A stretch of 46,936 nt of DNA from Saprospiraceae bacterium (GTDB taxonomy: Bacteria > Bacteroidota > Bacteroidia > Chitinophagales > Saprospiraceae), in assembly GCA_020630435.1 (NCBI GenBank), contig JAHDBJ010000035.1:1-46936 (forward strand), read 5' to 3'. Positions 24,950 to 34,700 of this stretch are shown piece by piece. How positions within the stretch are numbered: the first letter of the stretch is position 1; every line of letters begins with the position of its first letter. The notes under the pieces were generated by a model. The model saw only the letters and a list, made by a program, of their open reading frames with translations. It was not told the DNA's origin and ran no database searches. Position numbers and translations under genes: made by a program.

Positions 24950-26629
24950 ATGAAGTTTATTGCATTAATTGCTACAGTTATGCTCCTCTCGACCCAAGTA
25001 TCTGCTCAGTGTATTTCTGGTGATTGTGAAAATGGTAAAGGAGTTTACCGCTTTCCAAATCAGGCTCAATATGTTGGAGATTTTCAAAATGGGATGCTAC
25101 ATGGAGAAGGAACTTGTTATTACCCAGATGAAAGCCGATATATTGGACAGTGGGCTTATCGTTTTCCGCATGGAGAGGGGACAATGACATTTGCTGATGG
25201 TACACAAGTAAGTGGAATTTGGGATAATGGAATCCTAGTAGATGAAAATGGAGAAATCCTTGAAGATGAGATGACGACCAAAGCAATGGAAGATATAAAC
25301 AGCAATTTACAAACAGGCTGCCTTTCAGGAGATTGTGAACATGGAGAAGGGACTTATGCTTATGCCGATGGAAGTCGCTATGAAGGATCTTTTGTTAATG
25401 GTAAAAAACATGGTTTAGGAACATTCTTCTATGCCAATGGCAATAAATATATAGGTCATTTTATGTTTGATCAATATAGTGGAACAGGTAAAATGATGGA
25501 AAAAGAAGGAGACGTAATCGAAGGACTATGGGCCAAAGGGGAATTGAAAAGTGCGAATGATAATAATGGGGATAGAGATAAAGTCGAATATAGGGATTGT
25601 TCAAGGGGCGATTGTATGAGTGGACTAGGAACATTCTTCTATAATGAAGGGAAGTTTGTAGGAGAATTTCTGAATGGGATGCCCATAAAAGGAACTATTT
25701 ATTTTCATAATGGAGATAAATATACAGGAGAATTAAAAAATCACACTTTTCATGGATGGGGAGTATTGTACCACAAGAAATTTAAAAATGAAATCAAAGG
25801 ATATTGGGAAAATAGTGCCTATATTGGTAAAAAGAGAAAAGATAACCCCCCAAAGACTCAACCTAGTCCTCCGCCTGCTAAATCTATTCCTCAAATTGTC
25901 AAAAAGCAAAGAGTTTGGGCAGTGGTTGTAGGAGTATCTACTTATACCGCCATGCCAAGTTTAAAGTTTACAGATGATGATGCTTATCGAATGTACGCTT
26001 TTTTCAAAAGTCCTGAAGGTGGTGCTTTACCAGATGATCAAATCAGTATCTTAATTGATGAAGATGCGAATAGAGAGAAAATTTTGAGTACAATGAATCG
26101 TGTTTTTACACAAGCAGGCAGAGATGACCTAGTAATTTTATATTTTTCTGGACATGGTTTAAAAGGGAGTTTCTTACCAAGCGATTTTGATGGCTATGGC
26201 AATAAGATTCTACATGAAGAAATCAATCAGATATTTGAAAGTAGTCCTGCTAGACATAAACTCTGTATTGCAGATGCCTGCCACTCAGGTGGCTTACTAG
26301 CTTCTAGAGGGGCTATATCAGGAACATTAGAAACCTATTATAATCGTTTGGCGCAGTCTCAAGGCGGCACAGCACTAATTATGTCTTCTAAATCAGAAGA
26401 AACTTCTTTAGAGTCAAATGGTCTTCGTCAAGGCGTATTCAGCCACTTTTTATTGAGGGGATTAAAAGGCGAAGCAGATTCGGATGGAGATATGATTATT
26501 GAGATAACAGAACTCTTCAAATATATCAATGCCCAAGTTACAGAATACACAGGACGGCGTCAAACACCTGTCCTCAAAGGACGGTTTGATGAGAATATGC
26601 CCATCGGCGTGGTGAGGTTACGAGAATAG
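24950..26629 (+). CDS. Secreted MORN-repeat / caspase-family peptidase fusion
   Basis: The 559-residue product has a signal peptide (MKFIALIATVMLLSTQVSAQ). Residues 21-295 form three blocks, each opening with a cysteine pair: CISGDCENGKG (21), CLSGDCEHGEG (124) and CSRGDCMSGLG (217). Each is followed by MORN repeats such as YVGDFQNGMLHGEG and YEGSFVNGKKHGLGTF. A Pro-rich linker (about 299-314) leads to a caspase-like C14 domain (about 320-555) with catalytic His402 (YFSGHGLKG) and Cys444 (IADACHSGG). The Asp before the Cys fits the caspase fold. It would be a cysteine protease outside the cytoplasm, with MORN repeats perhaps binding lipid or the envelope. The target is unknown. It stands alone between two terminators. 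Confidence 0.93.
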   Translation: MKFIALIATVMLLSTQVSAQCISGDCENGKGVYRFPNQAQYVGDFQNGMLHGEGTCYYPDESRYIGQWAYRFPHGEGTMTFADGTQVSGIWDNGILVDENGEILEDEMTTKAMEDINSNLQTGCLSGDCEHGEGTYAYADGSRYEGSFVNGKKHGLGTFFYANGNKYIGHFMFDQYSGTGKMMEKEGDVIEGLWAKGELKSANDNNGDRDKVEYRDCSRGDCMSGLGTFFYNEGKFVGEFLNGMPIKGTIYFHNGDKYTGELKNHTFHGWGVLYHKKFKNEIKGYWENSAYIGKKRKDNPPKTQPSPPPAKSIPQIVKKQRVWAVVVGVSTYTAMPSLKFTDDDAYRMYAFFKSPEGGALPDDQISILIDEDANREKILSTMNRVFTQAGRDDLVILYFSGHGLKGSFLPSDFDGYGNKILHEEINQIFESSPARHKLCIADACHSGGLLASRGAISGTLETYYNRLAQSQGGTALIMSSKSEETSLESNGLRQGVFSHFLLRGLKGEADSDGDMIIEITELFKYINAQVTEYTGRRQTPVLKGRFDENMPIGVVRLRE

Positions 26630-26650
26630 TCGAATGACATATAAATTTAG

Positions 26651-26685
26651 AAAGCACTATCAATTCTATTTATTGATAGTGCTTT
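26651..26685 (+). terminator. Terminator of the MORN-caspase gene
   Basis: 14-bp perfect arms (26651-26664 and 26672-26685; AAAGCACTATCAAT and its complement) surround a 7-nt loop, followed by T residues. It lies 21 bp after the stop codon. Confidence 0.9.
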
Positions 26686-27107
26686 TTTATTTTTTATATG
26701 AATTTTTGATAAAAAACAGCAACTCTTTTCATTAGAATAAAAATAGTGTGACAGTTCAATAAATTCTACGCATGAAAAAAATCTTTGATAATGTAATGTT
26801 CACACTTTCTTCCTTGACTATACAAAGCATTTTGATAAAATAAAACGACTCAATATAATATTTTAATAGCTTCATCTTTTATAAAATATTCTAAAAAAAA
26901 CAGGGCAGTATCTTTTTGCGATAAATAGATAGTATTCGATTTGTTTATGTGACTAAATACCTATGTGAAAAAATTTTATATCTATAATCCAAGCCTTTTA
27001 ATAATGTAAATATTTGCAAATATCACTTCTTAAATTTTTATTCCTTTTTAAAGTTGAAAGCAAAATAATATTTTTTAAAAGGTTGTTTTTTTATGTTTTT
27101 TAGTTTA

Positions 27108-27140
27108 AAAATTTTGAAAAAATATTTTTTTCAAAATTTT
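27108..27140. promoter_or_regulatory. Perfect 33-bp AT-rich palindrome upstream of a promoter
   Basis: Arms of 15 bp (27108-27122, AAAATTTTGAAAAAA; 27126-27140, its complement) flank TAT. It ends 9 bp before the -7 box TATCTTTG and so covers the -33 region of the CUB-protein promoter. That is the classic place for a regulator-binding site. Confidence 0.55.
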
Positions 27141-27149
27141 GTTTTGACT

Positions 27150-27157
27150 TATCTTTG
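27150..27157 (+). promoter_or_regulatory. -7 promoter element TATCTTTG
   Basis: TATCTTTG is an exact TAnnTTTG match. Transcription would start near 27165, leaving a leader of about 90 nt before the ATG at 27253. The leader contains a weak 8-bp hairpin near 27199-27229. Confidence 0.6.
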
Positions 27158-27252
27158 TGGTGACTTAAATAATTAACACCAATTTTTAAATAAAAAACAG
27201 CAGCTTAAAAAGTGAATTAAAAAGCTGTTAAGAACACAAAAAATTATTGAAA

Positions 27253-28953
27253 ATGGAAAAAAGAAGACTATTAATCGTCGTTTTAGGATGTCTATTGGGG
27301 ATGAATCTTTTTGGACAAGATTATATAATTAGTAATCAAGTTGTTACTACGTGTACAGGAAATCTTAGCGATTCAGGAAGTCAGGAAAGTTATGCAAATA
27401 ATGAGGATTTAACGTTTGTGATTGCGCCTGAAGGAGCGAATGGATTAACCCTAACCTTCTCGGAATGGGATGTAGAAGCAGGGTATGATTTTTTATATAT
27501 TTATGATGGGGCAGATACTAATGCTCCTTTACTTGGAACATTTAGTGCTAATTTGCCAGAAACTATTACAGCATCAGGAGGAAGTTTGACCTTACAGTTT
27601 GTTTCTGATGCAACAGTAACACAAGGAGGATGGCAAGCCAGCTGGACATCTTTTGGAAGAGGTTGTGGAGATGATACACCAGGGTCAATGACTTATTTAG
27701 ATTCTTGTACAGGAGTATTATATGATTTAGGCGGAGAAAGTGCAAACTATGGAAATAATGAAGATTATAAGATTGTTATTGCACCAGGCGCTTTTGATGT
27801 AATGTTGACCTTTGATACATGGGATGTAGAAGCAGGATACGACTTCTTATATATCTATGATGGCGAAAGTACGGATGCACCTTTAATTGGGACATACAGC
27901 GAAACGAACCCTGGAACAGTAACAGCAAATAGCGGCAAAATGACATTACACTTTGTATCAGATGAAAGTGTATCGCTAGGTGGTTGGGCTGCAACTTGGT
28001 CGGGTGCTGGAGGAACTTGTTCTACACTTCTTCCTCCTCCAACAGCAGGGTTTTCTACAAGTAATGCTATAAATATTACAGTAGGAGGTGCAGTACATTT
28101 TGCAGATGATTCAACAGGGAATCCTACTGATTGGAACTGGACCTTTGAGGGGGGAAGCCCAAATACATCGACCAACCAAAGTCCCGTCGTGACGTATACA
28201 ACTCCAGGAACATATACCGTAACCTTAACAGTATCGAATCCTTTTGGAGAGAATACCATGACCAAAACAGGGTTTATAACGGTAAATGATAATGCTGTCC
28301 AATCGTTTACTATGAATCAATCAGTAGCCACTTCATGTACGGGGATCATTACAGATTCAGGGGATTTAGAGGCGAATTATTCTAGTGCTGAGCATAACAC
28401 ATTTGTAATTGCGCCAGAAGGTGCTTATGATCTAACCTTAACTTTTGAAGAATGGGATGTTGAAGCAGGGTATGACTATCTGTATATTTTTGATGGAGAG
28501 ACTACCGAAGCACCTTTACTTGGGAGCTTTAGTGAAACGACTCCAGGTTCAGTTACTTCTACTAGTGGTAAATTGACCTTATTATTTATCTCCGATGAAA
28601 GTGTTACGATGGGCGGATGGAAAGCAAACTGGACATCTTATGGAAGAGGATGTATGGGAACAGCAAACTCTAGAATATTGACCTCAGCAGAACAAATAAA
28701 ACCAAGACTAAGCGTATTTCCTAATCCAGTTGTCTCTATTGCTCAAGTTTCATTAAATGTAACAAAAGAAGAGAAAGTAAATTTTAGCATCATAGATCTA
28801 AATGGCAAAGTCGTGCTGAATGAAATCCAAACGGTACAGGGTACTCATGCCATTGATATTGATCTTTCCCAGTTAGATGGTGGTGCTTATATTTTAAAAG
28901 TAACTTCCAATTCAATCTATCAGACACTTAAAATCGTTAAAGCCAAACAATAA
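27253..28953 (+). CDS. T9SS-secreted protein with three CUB domains and a PKD domain
   Basis: The 566-residue product starts at the ATG at 27253; an in-frame TTG two codons upstream is less likely. The signal peptide is MEKRRLLIVVLGCLLGMNLFGQ. Three CUB-like domains (about residues 28-130, 145-250 and 350-465) share the block WDVEAGYDFLYIYDG and each has a cysteine near both ends. A PKD domain (about 260-345: GNPTDWNWTFEGGSP, TPGTYTVTLTVSNPFG) separates the second and third. The C-terminal 80 residues are a type A T9SS sorting domain (LSVFPNPVVSIAQVSLN ... LDGGAYILKVTS). No catalytic domain is visible, so it is probably an adhesin or binding protein on the cell surface. Confidence 0.93.
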   Translation: MEKRRLLIVVLGCLLGMNLFGQDYIISNQVVTTCTGNLSDSGSQESYANNEDLTFVIAPEGANGLTLTFSEWDVEAGYDFLYIYDGADTNAPLLGTFSANLPETITASGGSLTLQFVSDATVTQGGWQASWTSFGRGCGDDTPGSMTYLDSCTGVLYDLGGESANYGNNEDYKIVIAPGAFDVMLTFDTWDVEAGYDFLYIYDGESTDAPLIGTYSETNPGTVTANSGKMTLHFVSDESVSLGGWAATWSGAGGTCSTLLPPPTAGFSTSNAINITVGGAVHFADDSTGNPTDWNWTFEGGSPNTSTNQSPVVTYTTPGTYTVTLTVSNPFGENTMTKTGFITVNDNAVQSFTMNQSVATSCTGIITDSGDLEANYSSAEHNTFVIAPEGAYDLTLTFEEWDVEAGYDYLYIFDGETTEAPLLGSFSETTPGSVTSTSGKLTLLFISDESVTMGGWKANWTSYGRGCMGTANSRILTSAEQIKPRLSVFPNPVVSIAQVSLNVTKEEKVNFSIIDLNGKVVLNEIQTVQGTHAIDIDLSQLDGGAYILKVTSNSIYQTLKIVKAKQ

Positions 28954-28998
28954 ACCTGTAGTAGTAATAAAGTGTTCTGATGCTCACCAGCCTAACCA

Positions 28999-29034
28999 AA
29001 AAGCCGCTTCAGTAGTCTACTGATAGCGGCTTTT
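28999..29034. terminator. Bidirectional terminator
   Basis: Outer arms of 10 bp (28999-29008 and 29025-29034; AAAAGCCGCT and its complement) enclose a small internal loop and an inner 5-bp hairpin (29010-29014 / 29018-29022). It lies between the convergent CUB-protein gene and the deacetylase gene, so it can end both. Confidence 0.8.
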
Positions 29035-29099
29035 ATCTTTATATAAAATATATTAAAAACATTGCCAATCTATATTCGAATAAGTAGCATTGCCTTTTC

Positions 29100-29747
29100 C
29101 TAGGCAGAACGACGAAGGCTTTGTTCGGTCTCTTCTGAACTCAATGCCTCAAAAGTATAGCCCATTTTTGAATAGTATTCTAGTACTTTGGGTAAAACAT
29201 AAGTTAATTTATCTTTTGCTTTGATACTATCGTGAAAAACAATAATAGAGCCTTTTGATGTGTTTCTAATGACATTATTCAAACATTGCTCCTTAGTGAT
29301 TTTTGGATCAAAATCTCCACTCAATACATCCCACATGATAATTCTATAATGTCGCTGAAGAAATTGTGCTTGTTTAGGCATCAAACGACCATAAGGCGGA
29401 CGAAATAAAGAAGATTTTACCATTCTTGCACAACGACGTATATTGTGAAAATAAGGAATATTTTCAGCGCCCCAACCATTGAGATGATTAAATGTATGGT
29501 TACCTACAGAATGTCCAGCTTCTAAGACTTGCTTGAAAATTTCAGGATATTTCTGGACATTATCGCCGACACAAAAGAACGTTGCTTTTGCATTATATTG
29601 CTCTAATTGTTCTAGTACCCAAGGCGTTACTTCAGGAATAGGGCCATCATCAAAAGTCAAAAAAATTCTTTTATCCTTACTGGGGATACGCCATGTAAAA
29701 TTTGGAAAAAAATTTTGGATAAACCTTGGAGTCTTTACTAGATACAT
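29100..29747 (-). CDS. Polysaccharide deacetylase (NodB domain)
   Basis: The 215-residue product belongs to carbohydrate esterase family 4, which removes N- or O-acetyl groups from chitin-like glycans or peptidoglycan. All motifs are seen: TFDDGP (31-36, catalytic and metal Asp33/34), the metal-binding HTFNH (His84, His88), RPPYG (116-120), the Asp140 region IIMWDVLSGDFDP and IVFHDS (His172). No signal peptide is visible; the N-terminus MYLVKTPRFIQNFFPNFTWRI is only weakly hydrophobic, so it may be cytoplasmic or exported by another route. It is a single gene, convergent with the CUB-protein gene. Confidence 0.93.
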   Translation of the reverse strand: MYLVKTPRFIQNFFPNFTWRIPSKDKRIFLTFDDGPIPEVTPWVLEQLEQYNAKATFFCVGDNVQKYPEIFKQVLEAGHSVGNHTFNHLNGWGAENIPYFHNIRRCARMVKSSLFRPPYGRLMPKQAQFLQRHYRIIMWDVLSGDFDPKITKEQCLNNVIRNTSKGSIIVFHDSIKAKDKLTYVLPKVLEYYSKMGYTFEALSSEETEQSLRRSA

Positions 29748-29790
29748 AATTAATTTTAAATTGTATAACTAAAAGAATGGGGGTAATTTT

Positions 29791-29798
29791 CAAAAATA
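29791..29798 (-). promoter_or_regulatory. Possible -7 element (TATTTTTG) of the deacetylase gene
   Basis: On the minus strand this reads TATTTTTG, matching TAnnTTTG. It is 44 bp upstream of the deacetylase start codon. No -33 element is evident, so the call is moderate. Confidence 0.4.
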
Positions 29799-29909
29799 GA
29801 ATTTTGTTAACTATTCTTATTTAAGAGAACTTCTGTTTCAAAGTATATGTCTAAAATGGCATTTTTTTCTACTTTTACGCTTGAAAAAGAATTGCCAAAC
29901 TTTTAGAAA

Positions 29910-29927
29910 CATATACCCTCGTATATG
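29910..29927. repeat. Short palindromic hairpin between deacetylase and gltX
   Basis: CATATAC and GTATATG pair perfectly around CCTC. It could be an operator for either flanking gene; nothing else supports a role. Confidence 0.4.
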
Positions 29928-30097
29928 ATAAACGAAAATTCGCTATTTATGCTGCTTTGAACATTGTTTTTTATTACTTTTTTATGATTTTTTTTGGGAA
30001 CTTCTTTTTTAGAATAAAAATTAATGTAAGAAATAAGTGAAAAGTAATATGAATATTAAACTTTTTACAAAAAATAAATTGGATTTATTAAAAAAAT

Positions 30098-31627
30098 ATG
30101 GATAACACGATTAGATTGAGGTTTGCACCAAGTCCTACTGGTGCTTTACATATTGGAGGAATTCGTACAGCTTTGTATAATTACCTTCTAGCCAAAAAGT
30201 ACGGAGGGACATTTATCTTAAGAATAGAAGATACGGATCAAACCCGTTACGTTCCTGGAGCGGAAGAATATATAATGGAAGCTTTGGAATGGTGTGGACT
30301 TACGCCTACAGAAGGGACAAAATATGGTGGGGAGCATGGTCCTTATCGCCAATCAGAACGAAAGCATTTATACAAACAATATGCGGATCAAATGGTCGCC
30401 TCAGGAAATGCGTATTATGCTTTTGATACACAAGAAGAGTTGAGTGAAATCCGAAAAGCATTGGAAGCACAGAAGGAAACGTTTATTTATAATGCACAAA
30501 CACGTGATCAAATGCGTAATAGCCTGACCGTATCAGAAGATGAGGTTCAGAAAATCTTGGATAGTGGCGCAGCTTATACGATTCGATTAAAAATGCCTGA
30601 TGATGAAGATGTAATCATTGATGATATTGTGAGAGGACGAGTAGTATTTAAAACAAAAGAATTGGATGATAAGGTTTTGCTGAAGGCTGATGGTATGCCA
30701 ACCTATCATCTAGCGAATATTGTAGATGACCATTTGATGGAGATTACGCATGTTATTCGTGGGGAAGAATGGCTTCCAAGTACTGCACATCACGTATTAA
30801 TGTATCGGTTTTTAGGTTGGGATGCACCTACCTATGCACATTTACCTTTAATTCTAAAGCCATCAGGGAATGGAAAGTTGAGTAAACGAGATGGACGAAA
30901 ATTTGGTTTTCCTGTGTTTCCTCTATCGTGGAAAGGGGCTACAGAAGAAGATTCTTTTGAAGGATTTAGAGAGGCAGGATATGATTCCAAAGCATTAATT
31001 AACTTTTTAGCTTTTTTAGGATGGAATCCAGGAACGGAACAAGAAATATTTTCGATGGATGAATTGATCGAAGCTTTTGACATTAATCGGATTACGAAGT
31101 CGGGAGCTCGGTTTGATTTGGATAAACTTAAGTGGTTTAATCAGCAATACTTGCATCAAACGCCACTTGAGGAGTTAGTAGAAAAAGTTAAGCCTATACT
31201 AGTAGAAAAAGGGTATTCTCCTAATGATGCTTTCCTTGAAAAATTCTGTTCTTTATACAAGGAAAGGGTTAGTTTTTTACCAGATTTTTGGACACAAGGA
31301 TACTATTTTTTCGAAGAGGTGACCGTTTTTGATGAAAAAACAATCCGTAAAAAATGGAAGCTAGAAAATAGAACGAAGTTTGAGACCCTTTTAGAAGTAG
31401 TTCAAAATGTTGTGCCTTTTTCGGCGGCTCTTTTAGAGGAAAAGATTAAAGCTTTTATAGCTGATGAAGAATTATCTTTTGGTGCGGTATTGCCTATCAT
31501 TCGGATTGCAGTTTCGGGTACAACAAAAGGCCCTTCGGTTTTTGATATGTTAGAATTGTTGGGGAAAGAGAAAGTCGTTGAAAGACTTTCAAGGGGCTAT
31601 GATTTATTCGATCAATTGAAGGCTTAA
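30098..31627 (+). CDS. gltX: Glutamate--tRNA ligase
   Basis: The 509-residue class I aminoacyl-tRNA synthetase charges tRNA-Glu. The ATP-binding HIGH-type signature is FAPSPTGALHIGG (residues 9-21), and the KMSKS-type loop is KLSKRDGRKFG near residue 262. The intermediate blocks LRIEDTDQTRYVPGAEEYI, YRQSERKHLYKQYA and YHLANIVDDHLMEITHVIRGEEW are typical of GluRS. The C-terminal helical anticodon-binding part is complete and ends shortly before a terminator. Length is normal for Bacteroidota. No neighbour has a related role. Confidence 0.97.
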   Translation: MDNTIRLRFAPSPTGALHIGGIRTALYNYLLAKKYGGTFILRIEDTDQTRYVPGAEEYIMEALEWCGLTPTEGTKYGGEHGPYRQSERKHLYKQYADQMVASGNAYYAFDTQEELSEIRKALEAQKETFIYNAQTRDQMRNSLTVSEDEVQKILDSGAAYTIRLKMPDDEDVIIDDIVRGRVVFKTKELDDKVLLKADGMPTYHLANIVDDHLMEITHVIRGEEWLPSTAHHVLMYRFLGWDAPTYAHLPLILKPSGNGKLSKRDGRKFGFPVFPLSWKGATEEDSFEGFREAGYDSKALINFLAFLGWNPGTEQEIFSMDELIEAFDINRITKSGARFDLDKLKWFNQQYLHQTPLEELVEKVKPILVEKGYSPNDAFLEKFCSLYKERVSFLPDFWTQGYYFFEEVTVFDEKTIRKKWKLENRTKFETLLEVVQNVVPFSAALLEEKIKAFIADEELSFGAVLPIIRIAVSGTTKGPSVFDMLELLGKEKVVERLSRGYDLFDQLKA

Positions 31628-31660
31628 CGGTTTGGAAATCTTAAAATAACGTCAATAAAA

Positions 31661-31692
31661 AACAGCCTAGAAATGTATTTTTCTAGGCTGTT
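31661..31692. terminator. Bidirectional terminator between gltX and the lamin-tail gene
   Basis: 13-bp perfect arms (31661-31673 and 31680-31692; AACAGCCTAGAAA and its complement) surround a 6-nt loop. It sits between convergent genes and has A-runs on its left side, giving a T-run on the minus strand. Confidence 0.85.
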
Positions 31693-31712
31693 CTATTATT
31701 AAAAAAACATAT

Positions 31713-34700
31713 CTATTTGAGTTGTCCCGCTAGGACACAAGTCTCTTTAAATCGCTCAACATTACCTTCCGCATCGAAAAGTTCGACAAATATTACATAG
31801 ATACCTAATCTAGCTTTAATACCATCATCTGTAGAACCATCCCATTGATAAGTACCTTCGTTGGCCAAGTTTTCATTATTAACGAGTTCTTTTATCAATC
31901 TTCCCCTAGCATCGAAAATTTTTATATCAGCAGTATAACCACTTTGTCCAATTGAGTAATTGATTAGGAGAAAATCATCATTACTATCTCCATCAGGAGA
32001 GAAGGTTTTCTTTGCTAAAGAAACCGTTTCAGCACCGTCAATTGGATTTTCAAAATATTGAGAGTTTTGATATGTTGGTGTCCCAAAGCCTACTTGAGAT
32101 GCTGCGGAGTGCCAATTATTAGGGTCATCTGATGGGGCATTAAAACTAATACGTTCTAGGGAAATTCCTTTTGGATTTACAATTAAGTCACTGTGGTAGT
32201 CGTCTGCATAATTGGTAAAATCAATTGTAATATTCGAGCCATTATATATTAAAGCAATTGAACCTGCGTCATTATCAAGTGCATTAATTGAGGATTCTAC
32301 TATTAGACGAGCCGTAGCTGCTTCATAACGTTCTATAATATCCTGTTTATCTTTGGTTACAATGGCATAGGAATTAGGCAGCATAAGGTAATCAACGCCT
32401 ATATTTTTAGAGGATAAATCACCATCTTTATTGGCTCGGGTTATTGAAAAATCATTTAGATTAAATATTTTCTCTGTTGGATTATAAAATTCAATATATT
32501 CAGTGGCTCCTGATGTTGGATCAAACATAATTTCATTGATTAATAATTCTCCTTCGTCGGCTCCTTCAGGAATTCCAAAAGCTAAAGAATTACCAGCTTC
32601 CATCACATTTCCAAAACAATCTTCTAGAGAATTATCAGTAATCGTTAAGGTATAAACAGTAGCCGTGGATAAAGGTGCAGATAAAATTAATCGAACTTCA
32701 TTTAAAACAATTGAGGCAACTTGTATGTTAGCAATCACTACGCCATTATCAATAGAATAATTATTCTTGTCCGTTAAAAAAGACGGAGCGATAGATTGTG
32801 AAAAAGTTACTAATAATTCTGTTTTTGATTGAGGAAATACATTTATAAGTTGAGGAGGACTAATTACGGATGCCAAATCACCATTAGAATTAACACGTCC
32901 AGGTGTTCCCCCATTAAGGTCTAATGAAGCACTCCAATAAGGAGAACCCGCACAAACACCCATATAATCGGGATCAACGAGCTCAAATGACCAACCACCG
33001 TTTTCTTTTTCTTCATCTTGATACATATCTTTGTCATAGCCAATATAATTAAGAACAACCCCAATGCTATCCGTTAAAGATAGGGCTCCTTTAGAATCGT
33101 TTATGGATGGGAAATCTTCAATACCTAAAGCATTTCCATAATTTAAATATTCAAGTTCTATTTCTTCATCACAAAGGATTACATACTCTTTAGGTTGTAA
33201 TATGTAATAAGGTATTTTTTGAATTTTACTAGTAGTAGAGCTACTTGATGTAATCTCCATATTATAAAGATTTAATACTTTATCTGTACGGTTATATAAT
33301 TCTATAAATTCTGCATCAGGTAATCCTCTTTGAGGACTTTTATCTGCTAAAAATTCATTAATTATAATATCATTAGGTTCTACAGGATCGGTTACGTAGT
33401 ATATGAAATCAGCATCATTAGCAGAATCTAGCATGCTATTTCCAGTACAATCTGTAACACCATCTAAAGCTGTAATTGAATAGTTTGCGAGATCAGTAAA
33501 ACTATCCATAAAGGTTAATAAAGCTGTTGTGTTAGCAGGACTTTCAAGGGTGGCATTCGTAATGGTGCCTAAACTAGATGTGAAATTAGCAGCAGTTATA
33601 GAACCAGCGTCCATTGTTTCGTTAAAAAATAGGCGTACTTGATTATTAGAGAGCGGTATAACTTCTACTAATGTAGGTCGTATCATATCTTCCTCTGTAC
33701 TATACACAGAATTTATAGATCCAGGTGTTCCTCCTTTACTATCTTCGGAAGCACGCCAATTTTCTCCTAACCTACAAAAAGCCTCAGGATTGATTAACTC
33801 TAAAGAATACCCTCCTTCATCACGATCAGAGTTTCTATACCATTCACTGGAATAAGTTAAAACATTGACTACATTATCAAAATTATCAGACAAGGTTAAT
33901 GTAGTTGAAGTATTGGATAATGAAAAAGAAGAAGTTATTCCTATGACATCACCATATTGGGCAAATAAAGGAATATTTTCGTCTTTACAAATAATGACAA
34001 AACTGTCAGGTTGTAAAATAAAAGGAGTTAATGTTTTTGCTGAGTTGCCTATTTTTAACGTATAACCTTCTAAGTTAAATGTTTTATTAGAGTTATTAAA
34101 TAACTCTACATATTCAGCATTAGGTAAGCCTATAACAGGGATAGGATCAATCATAATTTCATTGATAATAATATCATCAACACTAGGAGGTTCAGTTTCA
34201 TAATAAGTGAAAGTAGCGGTGTTATTTGAACCAATAGAATTACCAATACAATCTGTAACTGCCGATAAGACCGTAACAGTATAAGTAGTAGCATCTACAA
34301 AACTAGAGGAGTATGTAAGCAGGATTGTATTCTTATCAGGTGTTTCTAAAGTAGCATCAGTAATTGTCCCCGTACTTGTGTTAAAATTAGAAACATTAGC
34401 TACATTATCGTCTAATATCTCATTAAAAAATAAACGAACTTCATTTTCTGAAACAACGATTGCTTCAATAAGTGACGGCCCCGTTGTATCAGGAGTATCA
34501 TCAAATACAGAATTCTGCGCTCCAGGTGTTCCTCCATTTGTATTAATTGAAGTTCGCCAATTTTGCCCATCTTGACAGTATAAACTAGGGTTGATTAATT
34601 CTAAAGTATATCCATCTTTAGTACTTCCTTGATACCAATCGTCTGTATAATTTACCTCATCTATAATAACACCATTCGGATCAGTAAGTCTAACGAAATC

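Larger units (their letters stand above)
26630..27252. other. 623-bp gene-less region with terminator, palindrome and promoter
   Basis: No gene is seen. The stretch holds a terminator at 26651-26685, a perfect 33-bp palindrome at 27108-27140, a -7 box at 27150-27157 and a short leader hairpin (27199-27206 / 27222-27229). The part between 26690 and 27100 is AT-rich with nothing I can assign. Confidence 0.6.
29748..30097. other. 350-bp divergent intergenic region, no gene
   Basis: The region separates the deacetylase (-) from gltX (+). It holds CAAAAATA at 29791-29798, a minus-strand -7 box (TATTTTTG) for the deacetylase, and a 7-bp-arm hairpin CATATAC-CCTC-GTATATG at 29910-29927. No clear plus-strand promoter for gltX is visible. 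Confidence 0.5.

Noticed and set aside
24950-26629. Lipoprotein call for the MORN-caspase protein because Cys follows VSAQ
   Set aside because: The residue before the Cys is Gln, not Gly/Ala/Ser, so it does not fit a lipobox; cleavage by signal peptidase I is more likely.
27855-28265. 136-codon minus-strand frame inside the CUB protein gene
   Set aside because: It is antisense to well-supported CUB and PKD domains, and its Val/Pro/Ser-rich product has no family features.
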